A stretch of 64,000 bases of DNA from Candidatus Roseilinea mizusawaensis (lineage in GTDB: Bacteria > Chloroflexota > Anaerolineae > J036 > Brachytrichaceae): positions 62,001 through 126,000 of the forward strand of contig JAEANN010000002.1 in NCBI GenBank assembly GCA_016841965.1, given 5' to 3'. Within the stretch, counting starts at the first letter, position 1. Each line of letters begins with the position of its first letter. Position numbers and translations under genes: made by a program. This document shows, in pieces, positions 1 to 9,109 of the stretch. A model generated the notes under the pieces. The model saw only the letters and a list, made by a program, of their open reading frames with translations. It made no database searches and was not told where the DNA came from.

Positions 1-2127
1 CTGTACATCTGCCTGGTTGCGCTTGGGCTGACTGCCATCGCGCTTGCCCTTACGCCAAACAACGCGCAGCGTACCGGCGCCGCCTCGCGCGTGGGCAGCG
101 CGATCTGGCTATTTGCGACGCTTGGCGCCGCCAGCCTTCTCGCAGTTGCACTCTCAGGCGCGCAACTGATCCCAACGCTGGAGCTGGCAGCGCACTCTGC
201 GCGTTCCGGTGGACTGCCCTACAACGAAGTGGGATCATTCTCTTGGCGGCCCTGGGTGATTGCGCGCGCGCTGATGCCCACGTATGGCGATCCGCTATTT
301 GCCGAGTATGTGGTGTACTTTGGCGCAGCCGGCCTGGCGTTGGCTGTGTTGGGCGCGCTGGCAGGGTTGCAATCAGCCTGGCGCGGCACGCCGACCGAAA
401 CACCAGCGCGCCTCAGTCGGGGAGTGGCGTCGGCGCTCGTGCTGACCGTCGCAGGCTTTGTGCTGGCGCTGGGCATTGCAACACCCCTGTTTGGAATCCT
501 GTATCAGTTTGCGCCGGGCTTTAATCTGTTCCGGGCGCAGGCGCGCTGGCTGGTCTTACTGGCAATCGGCGTATCGATGCTGGTCGGGTTGGGGATGCAG
601 GCGCTGGCGGAGGGCGTGTCGCGCCGGCTGAGCATGAGCTGGCTGCTGTCGTGGTGTGCGTTGGTCGCAATGGGCGCGCTGGGCGCATGGTTGGGCGCGC
701 GCATCTCACCAGAAACCGAGTATCAGACGTTGCCGGCTGCTGGCGTGCTGACAGGCTGGCTGGCGGGCATCGCCGGCGTTACGCTGTGGGGGGCCGGCCT
801 GCTCGTCGCACGGTTGAACAGTCGCGCCCAGGCAATCTGGCGGATTGGGTGGTTGGTTGCTTTATCGGCAGAGCTGCTCGCAGCCTCGCAGTTTCAGCCC
901 TATGCGCGGGCATCCGATCGTGAAGCAATCACCTCGCTGCGCCCGGCAACCGCGCATTTGCTGGCCGGGCAAGCCCTTTCAAGCGAACAGGCGGATGAGG
1001 GAGGGCGCATCCTGGCGCTGTCGGGCTTGTTCTTTGACCCCGGCGATCTGCCGGAACAGCGGCAGATCTATCAGAATCAATTGAGCGCAGATGAGCTGTA
1101 CGATCGCATCATTGCCTCGAAGCACAAAGAGATCCTGTCGCCCAATCTGGCGCTGTACTACCGGCTGCCGGGCGTCGACGGCTACGACGGCGGATTGCTG
1201 CCGTTGAAACGCTATGCCGAATTTGTGTCTCAGTTTGCGCCGCGCGAAGACGCGCGCACGCAAGATGGCCGACTGCGCGAATTTCTGACCGACGTGCCCG
1301 ACAGCGCCTGGCTATCACAGATGGCGGTGCAGCATATCATCGTCGATAAAACGCTGAATGTGCCTATCGACGCGGTGTTCTATGATCTGCAATTCAGCCA
1401 TACGCTGACACAGCCGGCCACCTTCCCGCTCGATCCGTTCGAATCGACTGCACTTGGGGTGGTGCTCAGCGCGCCCGGCAGCCGGCCCCGCACATCGCTC
1501 GGCGTGGCGCGCATCGACATGCCGGGGCACATATCCCGTGTGATCGATTTGACCGCCACCGAGGCTGTCACCCGGCCATTTTTTGCCTTGCGATTGAGCT
1601 TGGGCGCGCGCGCCTTAGCGCTTGCGCTCACAATTACCCCCAGCGCCCCCGCGCTGGTTGTGCGGGGGCTGGCCAGCATCGACGAAGATGCCGGCGCCTT
1701 TCTGACGCAACTGGCGCGCACCGATCGCGATTTGCGGCTGACGTATTCGGGGGATGTGAAAATCTACACGCGCACGCAGCCGGCACAACGGGCGTTGGTG
1801 CGCGATCGGGCCGGCGCGCGCGCGGGCAACGCGCGCATTGTGTCAGAGCAGCCCGAACGGGTCGAGATCGAGGTTCAGGCAGAGCGCGAGGGGCAGTTGG
1901 TGCTGCGCGATGCCTGTTATCCAGGCTGGAGAGCTGAGGTAAACAGCCGGCCGGCTAGCATATCCTGCACCGACATCCTGTTTCGGGCAGTCGCGGTGCC
2001 GGCCGGCGCAAGCCGGGTTGTGATGAGCTATCAGCCGGTCAGCGTGTCGCAAGGGCTGGCCCTGAGCGCAGCCGGCCTGGTGCTCTGGACGGGGCTGGCG
2101 GGGCTGGCCTGGGGCCGGCGCGCGTAG
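1..2127 (+). CDS. YfhO-family polytopic membrane protein (5'-truncated by window edge)
   Basis: The frame is open from the first base, so the start lies upstream; 708 residues are visible. The first ~260 visible residues hold several hydrophobic membrane segments, a long non-membrane region follows, and a last hydrophobic segment ends the protein. A luminal-loop-like stretch with 'MPTYGDP' and the C-terminal pair 'YPGWRAEV' ... 'FRAVAVPAG' followed by 'YQP' match the ending typical of YfhO (bacterial membrane protein, PF09586). That family resembles GT-C glycosyltransferases that use lipid-linked sugars outside the membrane; the substrate here cannot be read from sequence. The downstream leuD is convergent and only 8 nt away. 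Family call is fairly secure; function is inferred. Confidence 0.75.
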   Translation: MYICLVALGLTAIALALTPNNAQRTGAASRVGSAIWLFATLGAASLLAVALSGAQLIPTLELAAHSARSGGLPYNEVGSFSWRPWVIARALMPTYGDPLFAEYVVYFGAAGLALAVLGALAGLQSAWRGTPTETPARLSRGVASALVLTVAGFVLALGIATPLFGILYQFAPGFNLFRAQARWLVLLAIGVSMLVGLGMQALAEGVSRRLSMSWLLSWCALVAMGALGAWLGARISPETEYQTLPAAGVLTGWLAGIAGVTLWGAGLLVARLNSRAQAIWRIGWLVALSAELLAASQFQPYARASDREAITSLRPATAHLLAGQALSSEQADEGGRILALSGLFFDPGDLPEQRQIYQNQLSADELYDRIIASKHKEILSPNLALYYRLPGVDGYDGGLLPLKRYAEFVSQFAPREDARTQDGRLREFLTDVPDSAWLSQMAVQHIIVDKTLNVPIDAVFYDLQFSHTLTQPATFPLDPFESTALGVVLSAPGSRPRTSLGVARIDMPGHISRVIDLTATEAVTRPFFALRLSLGARALALALTITPSAPALVVRGLASIDEDAGAFLTQLARTDRDLRLTYSGDVKIYTRTQPAQRALVRDRAGARAGNARIVSEQPERVEIEVQAEREGQLVLRDACYPGWRAEVNSRPASISCTDILFRAVAVPAGASRVVMSYQPVSVSQGLALSAAGLVLWTGLAGLAWGRRA

Positions 2128-2135
2128 CGATTGCG

Positions 2136-2678
2136 CTAATCCTTGCCGCCGAAACTCAGCTCGGGCATGGGCAAATGCTCGGTGCCCAATTTGCGCCGCA
2201 GCATCGGAATCAGGCCGCCGGCATCCACGATAGCCATAACCGATGGGGACAGGGGGGGAAATTCGAACACACCGCGCGGCGTTGTCACCATGCCGGCCGC
2301 CAGGTCAACGGTGACAACGTCCCACTTTTGAATGGCGTCAACCGCCGGCGGACAGACAATTGGCAGCACGCCGTTGTTCACACAGTTGCGGAAGAAAATG
2401 CGCGCAAACGATTTAGCGATGATCACGCGCACACCGCTCATCTTGATGCACACGGCGGCCTGCTCGCGCGACGATCCACAGCCAAAGTTCCTGCCGCCGA
2501 CGATGATGTCGTCGGGTTGAACCTGGCGGGCAAAATCCGGGTCTAGATCTTCCAGCGCGTGCTGAGCAAACTCGTTGATGTTGGTGATGGTGTAGGTGTA
2601 TTTGCCTGGGAAGATGACATCGGTGTTGACATCGTCACCATACACCCAGGCCCTGCCTGAGATGTGTGTCACTGCCAT
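2136..2678 (-). CDS. leuD: 3-isopropylmalate dehydratase small subunit (LeuD)
   Basis: 180 residues, normal for the short LeuD/HacB class. It should pair with LeuC to isomerise 2- to 3-isopropylmalate in leucine synthesis. Visible family marks are '[14 protein letters not shown]' near residue 14, the swivel-domain signature '[13 protein letters not shown]' near residue 62, and '[11 protein letters not shown]' near 89. No leuC, leuA or leuB is in the window, so the large subunit must be encoded elsewhere, or the gene belongs to a homoaconitase-type pair. The ATG has an AGTAAAGAG-like purine stretch upstream but no strong Shine-Dalgarno. Confidence 0.9.
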   Translation of the reverse strand: MAVTHISGRAWVYGDDVNTDVIFPGKYTYTITNINEFAQHALEDLDPDFARQVQPDDIIVGGRNFGCGSSREQAAVCIKMSGVRVIIAKSFARIFFRNCVNNGVLPIVCPPAVDAIQKWDVVTVDLAAGMVTTPRGVFEFPPLSPSVMAIVDAGGLIPMLRRKLGTEHLPMPELSFGGKD

Positions 2679-2712
2679 AAAGCTCTTTACTCCGTAGGGG
2701 TCAAAAGAATGC

Positions 2713-2746
2713 CCGACTCCGCCCCGATGGATGTAGGCGGAGTCGG
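2713..2746 (-). terminator. Hairpin, likely terminator of the 2809-5205 gene
   Basis: Perfect 11-bp inverted repeat (CCGACTCCGCC / GGCGGAGTCGG) with a 12-nt loop. Read on the minus strand it follows the 2809-5205 gene and runs into ATTCTTTTGA, a modest T-rich tail, just before leuD. Confidence 0.6.
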
Positions 2747-2769
2747 ACGATCATCAGCATCATGCGCCG

Positions 2770-2805
2770 CATTGTGCGCCGCATTGTGCGCCGCATTGTG
2801 CGCCG
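2770..2805. repeat. 12-bp tandem repeat, three copies
   Basis: Three exact copies of CATTGTGCGCCG, preceded at 2761 by a shortened copy (CATGCGCCG). It ends just 3 bp outside the stop codon of the 2809-5205 gene and lies between that stop and the terminator hairpin. No function is evident; replication slippage is the simple explanation. Confidence 0.85.
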
Positions 2806-2808
2806 TCG

Positions 2809-5205
2809 CTAGGGGATTGGGGTGACGATGAGCGGCGGCGTTGGCGCTGGCGTGGGGGTCTCGCCCGGCATTGGAATCGGCGTTGGCCGCGCGGTTGGCG
2901 ACTCAGGTGTATCAGCGGTATGATCGGTTGGCGCGACAGGACCGATCAAGCCAGGCCACTGAAAAGCAGGCGAGGCAAGCATAAACTCGCAGTCCATCTT
3001 CACCGGCATCTCATTGCGGGTGTACGTTCCTTGCGGGCCAGATATCTTCAAGGTCAGGCCATAGTAGCCACGCGCAATGCCTGTGATTTGGCGCGACCCT
3101 TGGGGCACTGTCGGCGGGGCAAATGTCTCGGTGCGATCAGGCGGCTTGGGACAATTGCCAGCGCCGATGCCACGCAAGATTGCCTGTACCTGCGTGGCGC
3201 CCGGCGCGCCGTCCCAGTACACGGTGAGTTGCCCGCCTGAGTAACTGCCATTTCCGCAATTTACGTTTCCAGGCGGGAACGGCCAGCAGGTATTCATTTG
3301 CGGCGCCCAGCTCGAAGTAGACACCGTGAACGTGTACGGCGTACGGCTTTGAGCGCCGTCGATGGTAACGAAGCGTACCCAATACGTGCCGGCTGCCAAA
3401 GTGCGTTGAATCGCGCCAGAGGACGCATTGGCGACAAAAGCAGAACTATCGACCATGCTGTTGCTGGCGCAGGCGCCACCGCGCAGTTGTACCTGTCGTT
3501 GGCCGGCGTTGTAGCCGCTGAACTGAACCTGGACGGTTGTCTGCGCGCTCAGCGTGAACTGGTAGAAGTCGTTTTCAATGCCGACGCCCGAACCCAGGTT
3601 GAGATCGGGCCGGCTGTTCTCCGGGTAGGCCGTGTAGGTAGCGTTCACGTTGATCGTCGTCGGGGCGCAGGCGGTGTTGTTCGGCTCCAGGAAGGTGTAG
3701 CCGGGCGTGGCGCTCCAGCGGAAGGTCACGTTATTGCTGCCCGGCGTTGTGGTGGCGATGCGCACGTAGTACGTGCCGGGTGTGACGTTGAAATAGCGGA
3801 TCGAGGCGGCCCCGCCGGAGACCGGCTCGTAGTCAATCAAGCTGGTCGTGTGGCCAGGGCATGTGCTGAGGTTCGGCGTGCGGAACTGCAGTTGGCCGGT
3901 GGCGCCGGTGATCGACAAATCGACTGTAGAAGCCTGATTAACCACCAGGGCATAGTAGATGTCTGTGCGATCCTGCGGGGTGGTGTAGTCGACGTTCTGA
4001 GACGCAGCGCCGGCGCTGCATGGGTCTGTGCCGCCAGAGCCGGCCGGGGCCAAAAAGTTCCAGATATTGTTGATTGAGCCATTAGCATAGCTGAAACCGC
4101 TACCATTTCTGGCGCGCACATTCCAGAAATATGTTGTGCCGGGCGACAGCGCAGCAGGCTCGTAACTGGTGCTGCTGGTGTTGATCGTATAACCGCCAGG
4201 TGCGCCGCACGTGCTCACGTTGGTGCTCAGACAAATATCGTAGCCGGTCGCGCCCGAAGCAACGCCCCATTCTAGGCGCACACTCCCGGGTGCGCTGCCG
4301 CTGACCGGCAACAGTTTGTTGAAAGCGCCAGGCGCTGCTTCAGTGGTGAAGCTGTTAAGCGCCGCAACGTTGCCGTCGGCAAAGGCAAACCAACTGGTGT
4401 TGTCGGCTCGCACCTGCCAGTAATACGTGGTGTTGGCCAGCAGCGGCCCGGTAGCATAGCTGGTATTGGCGCCGGCGGCAAGGTTGTAGTCATTCCAGGC
4501 GCTGCAACCACTCGAAACAGTGGTCAGGCACACGTGATAGCCATCTGCATTTGGCGAAGCCGTCCAAGACAAGGTGACGCCGCTCAGCGCCGCATGATTC
4601 GTAGAACCACTAATGGGCTGGGTCTTGGAAAAAGCACCCGGCGCGGCTCGTGTCGAAAAGCTACGGGCCATGGCCTGGCTGCCGTCGGAGTAGGTGGTGC
4701 CAGAAGCATTGATTGCCCGCACATGCCAGAAGTATTGGGCGCCCGGCATCAATTGCCCTGTGCTCCAGCTCGTCTGCGTGGTAGTGTAGATGAAGCCGGC
4801 GCCGTCAGTGCAAGGGGTCACGACTCCCTGGCTCAGACAGATCTGGTATGCCGCCGCTGCATAGGACTGAGTCCACGACAGTACCACGCCAAGGCCTGCC
4901 GACAGTCCTGTAGCGCCATCGGAGGGTGACAACTTGGTGAAGGCAGCCGGCAAAGGGGGTTTCTGCACAATCGGCAGAAACACTGTGTAGGTGACTTGAA
5001 CTGAAGCCGGGCCGGCCTGCTGGTTGGCAGCCTCGGCTGCTGCAACAAGCGACGGCGTAGCCGGCGGCTCACCGGCCGAGCCGGCAGCAATAACCGGCAC
5101 AGCCGCCAGAGCAAAGATCGTCAGGGCGCCGGCCAGGATAGCCAACCATGCAATCCACTTCGCCGGCTTTTCGATAAAAATCGTTTGTTTAGAGCAACTC
5201 AGCAT
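2809..5205 (-). CDS. Exported multi-domain protein with FnIII-like and PPC-like repeats
   Basis: 798 residues from the ATG at 5205, chosen because AGGTGA lies about 10 nt upstream; an in-frame GTG at 5265 falls inside an inverted repeat and has no ribosome site. Residues 20-42 form a signal peptide or anchor. Around residue 72 is the tag 'VFLPIVQKPPLP'. Three repeats of about 105 residues follow, each with 'W....A.GYxxCLS' and 'TTYYW.VRA.N', typical of fibronectin-III-like modules. Two PPC-like domains follow ('YYVRIATT', 'TYWVRFVTI'), then a C-terminal domain and a Pro/Thr-rich tail. No catalytic motif is visible, so a surface or secreted binding role is inferred. Neighbour 5296-6879 has the same strand and architecture style. 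Confidence 0.75.
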   Translation of the reverse strand: MLSCSKQTIFIEKPAKWIAWLAILAGALTIFALAAVPVIAAGSAGEPPATPSLVAAAEAANQQAGPASVQVTYTVFLPIVQKPPLPAAFTKLSPSDGATGLSAGLGVVLSWTQSYAAAAYQICLSQGVVTPCTDGAGFIYTTTQTSWSTGQLMPGAQYFWHVRAINASGTTYSDGSQAMARSFSTRAAPGAFSKTQPISGSTNHAALSGVTLSWTASPNADGYHVCLTTVSSGCSAWNDYNLAAGANTSYATGPLLANTTYYWQVRADNTSWFAFADGNVAALNSFTTEAAPGAFNKLLPVSGSAPGSVRLEWGVASGATGYDICLSTNVSTCGAPGGYTINTSSTSYEPAALSPGTTYFWNVRARNGSGFSYANGSINNIWNFLAPAGSGGTDPCSAGAASQNVDYTTPQDRTDIYYALVVNQASTVDLSITGATGQLQFRTPNLSTCPGHTTSLIDYEPVSGGAASIRYFNVTPGTYYVRIATTTPGSNNVTFRWSATPGYTFLEPNNTACAPTTINVNATYTAYPENSRPDLNLGSGVGIENDFYQFTLSAQTTVQVQFSGYNAGQRQVQLRGGACASNSMVDSSAFVANASSGAIQRTLAAGTYWVRFVTIDGAQSRTPYTFTVSTSSWAPQMNTCWPFPPGNVNCGNGSYSGGQLTVYWDGAPGATQVQAILRGIGAGNCPKPPDRTETFAPPTVPQGSRQITGIARGYYGLTLKISGPQGTYTRNEMPVKMDCEFMLASPAFQWPGLIGPVAPTDHTADTPESPTARPTPIPMPGETPTPAPTPPLIVTPIP

Positions 5206-5238
5206 GTGCAAGTGTCTCACCTGACCTTGTTTAAGGGA

Positions 5239-5269
5239 TGATGTGCGCCTGAAAATCAGGCACACATCA
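5239..5269. repeat. Imperfect 31-nt inverted repeat between two exported-protein genes
   Basis: TGATGTG-C-GCCTGA-AAA-TCAGGC-A-CACATCA: two stem blocks of 7 and 6 bp separated by one mismatch, loop of 3. It lies between the stop of the 5296-6879 gene and the start of the 2809-5205 gene. No U-tract follows on the minus strand, so it may stabilise mRNA or be an operator rather than a terminator. Confidence 0.55.
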
Positions 5270-5295
5270 CATCAAACCTACCTGCAGGGCGTTTT

Positions 5296-6879
5296 TTAAG
5301 GAACTGGAGTGGCCGTCGGCGTGTTGATTGGCGCGGGTGTATTAGTCACCGCCGGCGTGTTGGTTGGGCTGACACCACAAGGCTGCACTTTCAGCGGCTT
5401 CTCGTCTTTCCAATACCAGTCGTTGTTATCGCGCTTAACCCTCAAGATGATCACGTGTCCGCCGGTGCTGTTGAACTTGATGGTGAGTGAGCCGCTCGGC
5501 CCAATAACCGGGCGCCAGCCGGTGGCGACATCGCCCGGCTCGACATTGACGCCCGACGTGGGAGCACACGCCACATCGCGCGGCTCGACGCGAATCCAAA
5601 TCCCCTGCGCGCCATCGAGGCCGGTCCAGTAGTAGGTGCAACTGCCACCGGCGCTGCCCAGCTCGGTGCAGGTATCGGGCGAGTCCCAGGCTGTGGTGCC
5701 GGCCTTGAACTTGGGGTTCCAGCCGGTCAAGCCCGGCGTCCCACCCCCGCTGCCTGACACCGTGATGAGGATCGAGTACACCGGCTCTTGACCATCCTTT
5801 TGCTTGACCTTCAGGCTGAGTGTGCGATTGGCGGTGATGTTAGTGACATCCATAGACCACTGGCCGGGCACACCCTGGAATCCGGCGCCATCGCCTTTGT
5901 CAAACCACACCCCGTCCACATTCTGCACACTCCACGACGCTCGCACCGTACCGCCAGATGCCACCATAGTGGTGTTGACACTCAGCGGTCCGCTGGACGA
6001 ACCCGGCGGAACGGTGGGCAGGACTGGCGGTGGCGCGGTGGGAGGTATGGCGGTGGGCACCACAACCGGCGGCGGCGCCGGCGGTTGCGTGGGCAGCGGG
6101 GGCGCAGCAGCCACCGGCACGCCTGCGGCAGCCGCATTGGCCCGCACATACTCGCCGAATACCCAGCCAATGCCACCCGGCCCGGCGGCATAGGTGATCT
6201 GCCACCACCGCCCGTCCGCGCTCTTGCCGCGCACCGGCGCGGTCTCGTTTTGATTCAGTCGGCCCAGTAGACGATAGGCCGTGTTGGGGCCTTCACGCAC
6301 ATTGACAAAATCGTTCGTCACCGTCAGGCTGGGCGCCTCGGGTTGCGGCGGCGGTTGAGTCGGGGCCGGCTGCGGCTGCGCAGGTTGGCCACCGCCCGTT
6401 GCAGGAGCCGGGGTGGGCTGTTGCTGGGCCGGCGGCGGGGGCGGTTGGGTGGCCGTCGGCACAGGCTGAGTGGGCACCACGGCCGCTTTTGCCTCTACCA
6501 CCAGCGGATCAGATTGCGCCAAGAGCCTGTCCTCGCTGCCAAACGCCTTCAATTGAATCGCGTGGCTGCCGGCCGATGTAGGCGTCCAAGGCACTTGCAC
6601 GGGGAAATTCGACACACCCTGGTTGTCCGGTGTATTGAGCGTAGCATAGGGCAACCCATCGATGACCACTTCAACTCGTACGATCCCGTCTCCGACGGCT
6701 TCGCCCTGGATGACGGTGCCTTGCCCCACGTTGATGGAGGTGCCGGGTGTTGGCGCAGTAATTCTGACTTCGGTCGGCGGCGGCCCGCCAGAACACGCAC
6801 TAAGCACAAGGCCGGCGACGACTGCGGCAGCGGCCAGCCTCAGGTCAAATTTGTTGTTGCCTGGTAGATCAATCCTCAT
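5296..6879 (-). CDS. SH3b-domain lipoprotein with Thr/Pro-rich stalks
   Basis: 527 residues from the ATG at 6879, which has AGGAGA 9 nt upstream. The N-terminus carries a lipoprotein signal ending in the lipobox 'LSACSGG', so it is probably anchored to the membrane outer face. An Ig-like segment ('ITAPTPGTSINVGQGTVIQGEA') is followed by a Pro/Gln/Thr linker. Then comes a bacterial SH3 domain with 'FVNVREGPNTAYRLLGRL' and 'WWQITY', then 'GWVFGEYV'. A second Pro linker leads to two unrecognised beta-rich domains and a tail rich in TNTP repeats. SH3b domains usually bind cell-wall or polymer ligands, so an envelope-sensing or binding role is inferred. Confidence 0.8.
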   Translation of the reverse strand: MRIDLPGNNKFDLRLAAAAVVAGLVLSACSGGPPPTEVRITAPTPGTSINVGQGTVIQGEAVGDGIVRVEVVIDGLPYATLNTPDNQGVSNFPVQVPWTPTSAGSHAIQLKAFGSEDRLLAQSDPLVVEAKAAVVPTQPVPTATQPPPPPAQQQPTPAPATGGGQPAQPQPAPTQPPPQPEAPSLTVTNDFVNVREGPNTAYRLLGRLNQNETAPVRGKSADGRWWQITYAAGPGGIGWVFGEYVRANAAAAGVPVAAAPPLPTQPPAPPPVVVPTAIPPTAPPPVLPTVPPGSSSGPLSVNTTMVASGGTVRASWSVQNVDGVWFDKGDGAGFQGVPGQWSMDVTNITANRTLSLKVKQKDGQEPVYSILITVSGSGGGTPGLTGWNPKFKAGTTAWDSPDTCTELGSAGGSCTYYWTGLDGAQGIWIRVEPRDVACAPTSGVNVEPGDVATGWRPVIGPSGSLTIKFNSTGGHVIILRVKRDNNDWYWKDEKPLKVQPCGVSPTNTPAVTNTPAPINTPTATPVP

Positions 6880-7241
6880 TCGCTGTACTCTCCTGGTTCG
6901 CCCGCGACACTTGGAATGTTGCCGGATCGGGCCATATCGATTGACTTGCGGAGCCATCAAAACACGACCGGTGCCGTGGCCCCTTTATGGACATTATCCA
7001 GTTGTTCCCATGCCCAGTCGAATTGAGATTATAAAGTCAACCCATATTGCGCCGCGCTTGCCTCAAAGCATACTACCGGGTTAGTACCCGACGCATCCAC
7101 TACGCAATCTCGACGATATCATGACAGCACCCGTAAAAGCGCGCATAGGCGCACATAATGCAGGCAGGCGCTTTAGCGCTAGAATGCGATTATTGAAAGA
7201 GGCGCCCGGTCAGGCGTACTTACCCAGATTGGGAGGCAATC
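6880..7241. other. Divergent intergenic region
   Basis: 362 bp between two diverging genes; no ORF stands out. On the plus strand TAGAAT (7180-7185) could be the -10 box of the ATP-grasp gene, and it overlaps the 12-bp palindrome GCGCTTTAGCGC (7169-7180), a possible operator. On the minus strand TATAAT (7032 to 7027) could serve the SH3b lipoprotein gene. No clear -35 boxes were found. Confidence 0.35.
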
Positions 7242-8705
7242 ATGTCAAATCCACTCTCGGCTGCTGACGAACGGGGTCTGAAAGGGTTATCGCTCGATAG
7301 CCGGCTGCGGCGGGCTTTCTTCGACTTGCCGGCCAGCACGATCTGGGAACTGGCCGAGGCTGTTCCCACGCGCGCCCGGCAGGCCGGCCTGACTTACTGG
7401 CGCGACGGCCAGGAAGAAGTCATCAATGTTTTGTTGCGCCCAACCGGTATCCTGGCCGAGCAGATGAACTACTTTCACACGGTGTCTGTCACGCTGCTGG
7501 AGGCGCTTAAGCGCGTGCCCGACATGTTCCTTGATAACCCGGCCGTGCGCGACGTGGTTGCCCTGACACCCGAAGAGGAAGCCTGGCTGCGCGAGTTGTG
7601 GACGCCGGCCCATCGCAACGGCCATTGCGTGTACGGGCGACTGGACGCCATGATTGATTTCACCAGCCCGACATGGAAAGACACGCTCGCCTTCGTCGAG
7701 CCGAACCTGGTGGGCGTGGGGGGCATCGTGCTCATTCCCGGCGTCGAGCAGGTCATGCTCGACATCATCGTGCCGGCCTTGCAGCGTGTGGCGCCTGATC
7801 TGCATCTCGAAGGCACAGAAGACTCGCGCGAGGCTTTTTTGCGCGAACTGATGGATCATCTGGAACTGATCGGCCGGCCCGGCGGCGCGATCGCCCTGTG
7901 CGACTACAAATATTCCGGCGATGGGCCGGCCGAGTTTGCGGCGCTGGCGCAGTATTACACCGCGCGCGGCCATCGCGTGTTCTATATCGACCCCACCGAG
8001 TTGACCCTGCGCGACCGCAACGGCGAGCCAGAGGTGTTTTACGAAGACCATCAGATCGATCTCGTCTATCGAGACTACGAACTGCGCGACTTCATCAATA
8101 TCGCGGATGAAGGCGGCGACCCGGCTGTGGCTCGCTTGCTTTTCCGGCGCAACCAGGTTGTGTCCTCGATGGCCGGCGACTTTGACCACAAGAGCACGTT
8201 CGAGCTGCTGACGGATTCGCGCTTTGCGCACTTCTTCACGCCCGGCGAGCGCCAGTTGTTGCGCCGGCATGTCCTGTGGACGCGCGCGCTCACAGCCCGC
8301 AAGACCACCGATCCCACCGGGGATGAGGTCGATTTGCCTGAGTTCACCCGCATGAACCGCGATCAACTGGTGATCAAGCCAAACCGCTCATACGGCGGCG
8401 ACCGCGTCATGATCGGCCCCTCGGTCAGCGAGGCAGAGTGGCTGGACGCGATTGACCATGCCCTGCTGGAGCCGGGAGAGTGGGTGGTGCAACGCATGGC
8501 GCGCATGACAGCCTATGAATTCCCCATCGTGCAACCGGACCGATCTATCAGCGTGCAGCCGTTCTACATGGTGGTTGGCTTTGCGCCTACCAAGTACGGC
8601 ACATCCATTCTGGGCCGGGCCTCGCAAAAGCAAGTGGTGAACGTGGCCCAGCGCGGCGGCATGTGCGCAGTGCTGGTGGGCCGGCACAGCGAAAGACTCA
8701 AGTGA
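7242..8705 (+). CDS. ATP-grasp-like protein, function unknown
   Basis: 487 residues; ATG with GGGAGG 5 nt upstream. The arrangement resembles circularly permuted ATP-grasp proteins related to glutathionylspermidine synthase: a central 'GGAIALCDYKYSGDGPAEFAAL' Rossmann-like piece, 'VFYEDHQIDLVYRDYELRDF', then 'LVIKPNRSYGGDRVMIG', the nucleotide-binding loop typical of ATP-grasp, and 'EPGEWVVQRMA' plus 'SVQPFYMVVGF' near the end. A C-N or C-S ligase acting on a peptide or amine is plausible, but the substrate cannot be read. No biosynthetic partner genes flank it. The 3' end abuts the repeat element at 8709. Confidence 0.6.
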   Translation: MSNPLSAADERGLKGLSLDSRLRRAFFDLPASTIWELAEAVPTRARQAGLTYWRDGQEEVINVLLRPTGILAEQMNYFHTVSVTLLEALKRVPDMFLDNPAVRDVVALTPEEEAWLRELWTPAHRNGHCVYGRLDAMIDFTSPTWKDTLAFVEPNLVGVGGIVLIPGVEQVMLDIIVPALQRVAPDLHLEGTEDSREAFLRELMDHLELIGRPGGAIALCDYKYSGDGPAEFAALAQYYTARGHRVFYIDPTELTLRDRNGEPEVFYEDHQIDLVYRDYELRDFINIADEGGDPAVARLLFRRNQVVSSMAGDFDHKSTFELLTDSRFAHFFTPGERQLLRRHVLWTRALTARKTTDPTGDEVDLPEFTRMNRDQLVIKPNRSYGGDRVMIGPSVSEAEWLDAIDHALLEPGEWVVQRMARMTAYEFPIVQPDRSISVQPFYMVVGFAPTKYGTSILGRASQKQVVNVAQRGGMCAVLVGRHSERLK

Positions 8706-8708
8706 TGA

Positions 8709-9078
8709 CTAGCCACCTGACAGATTTCCACCACGCCCCGGTGGCCGGCCTCGAGGACGAGGCCGCTGAGCGCTGGCAATCGGCTCTCGCGCCGCGTCTG
8801 CGCGCCGCGTCTGCGCGCCGCGTCCGTGCGGCGCAACCCGCTTACGCCTCGGTGGCCGGCCTCGAGGACGAGGCCGCTGAGCGCTGGCAATCGGCTCTTG
8901 CGCCGCGTCTGCGCGCCGCGTCCGTGCGGCGCAACCCGCTTACGCCCCGGTGGCCGGCCTCGAGGACGAGGCCGCTGAGCGCTGGCAGTCCGCTCTCGCG
9001 CCGCGTCTGCGCGCCGCGTCCGCGCGGCGCAACCCGCTTACAATCCGTCACTGTTTTCAAAATCTGTCGGGTACCTAG
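8709..9078. repeat. TIR-bounded repeat element, copy A
   Basis: Ends form a 19-bp terminal inverted repeat: left CTAGCCACCTGACAGATTT, right (reverse complement) CTAGGTACCCGACAGATTT, 16 of 19 identical. Between them lie three direct repeats beginning at 8740, 8851 and 8949 (basic period 98 bp; the first copy has an extra 13-bp duplication). Each repeat contains the hairpin GGCCTCG-AGGA-CGAGGCC. A related, shorter copy lies at 32829-32954. There is no transposase; frames crossing it are repetitive and lack coding signs. It looks like a non-autonomous MITE-like element or a structured intergenic repeat. Confidence 0.8.
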
Positions 9079-9109
9079 ACCTTTTGTGATTGCCTGCTTG
9101 CAGGTTGGA

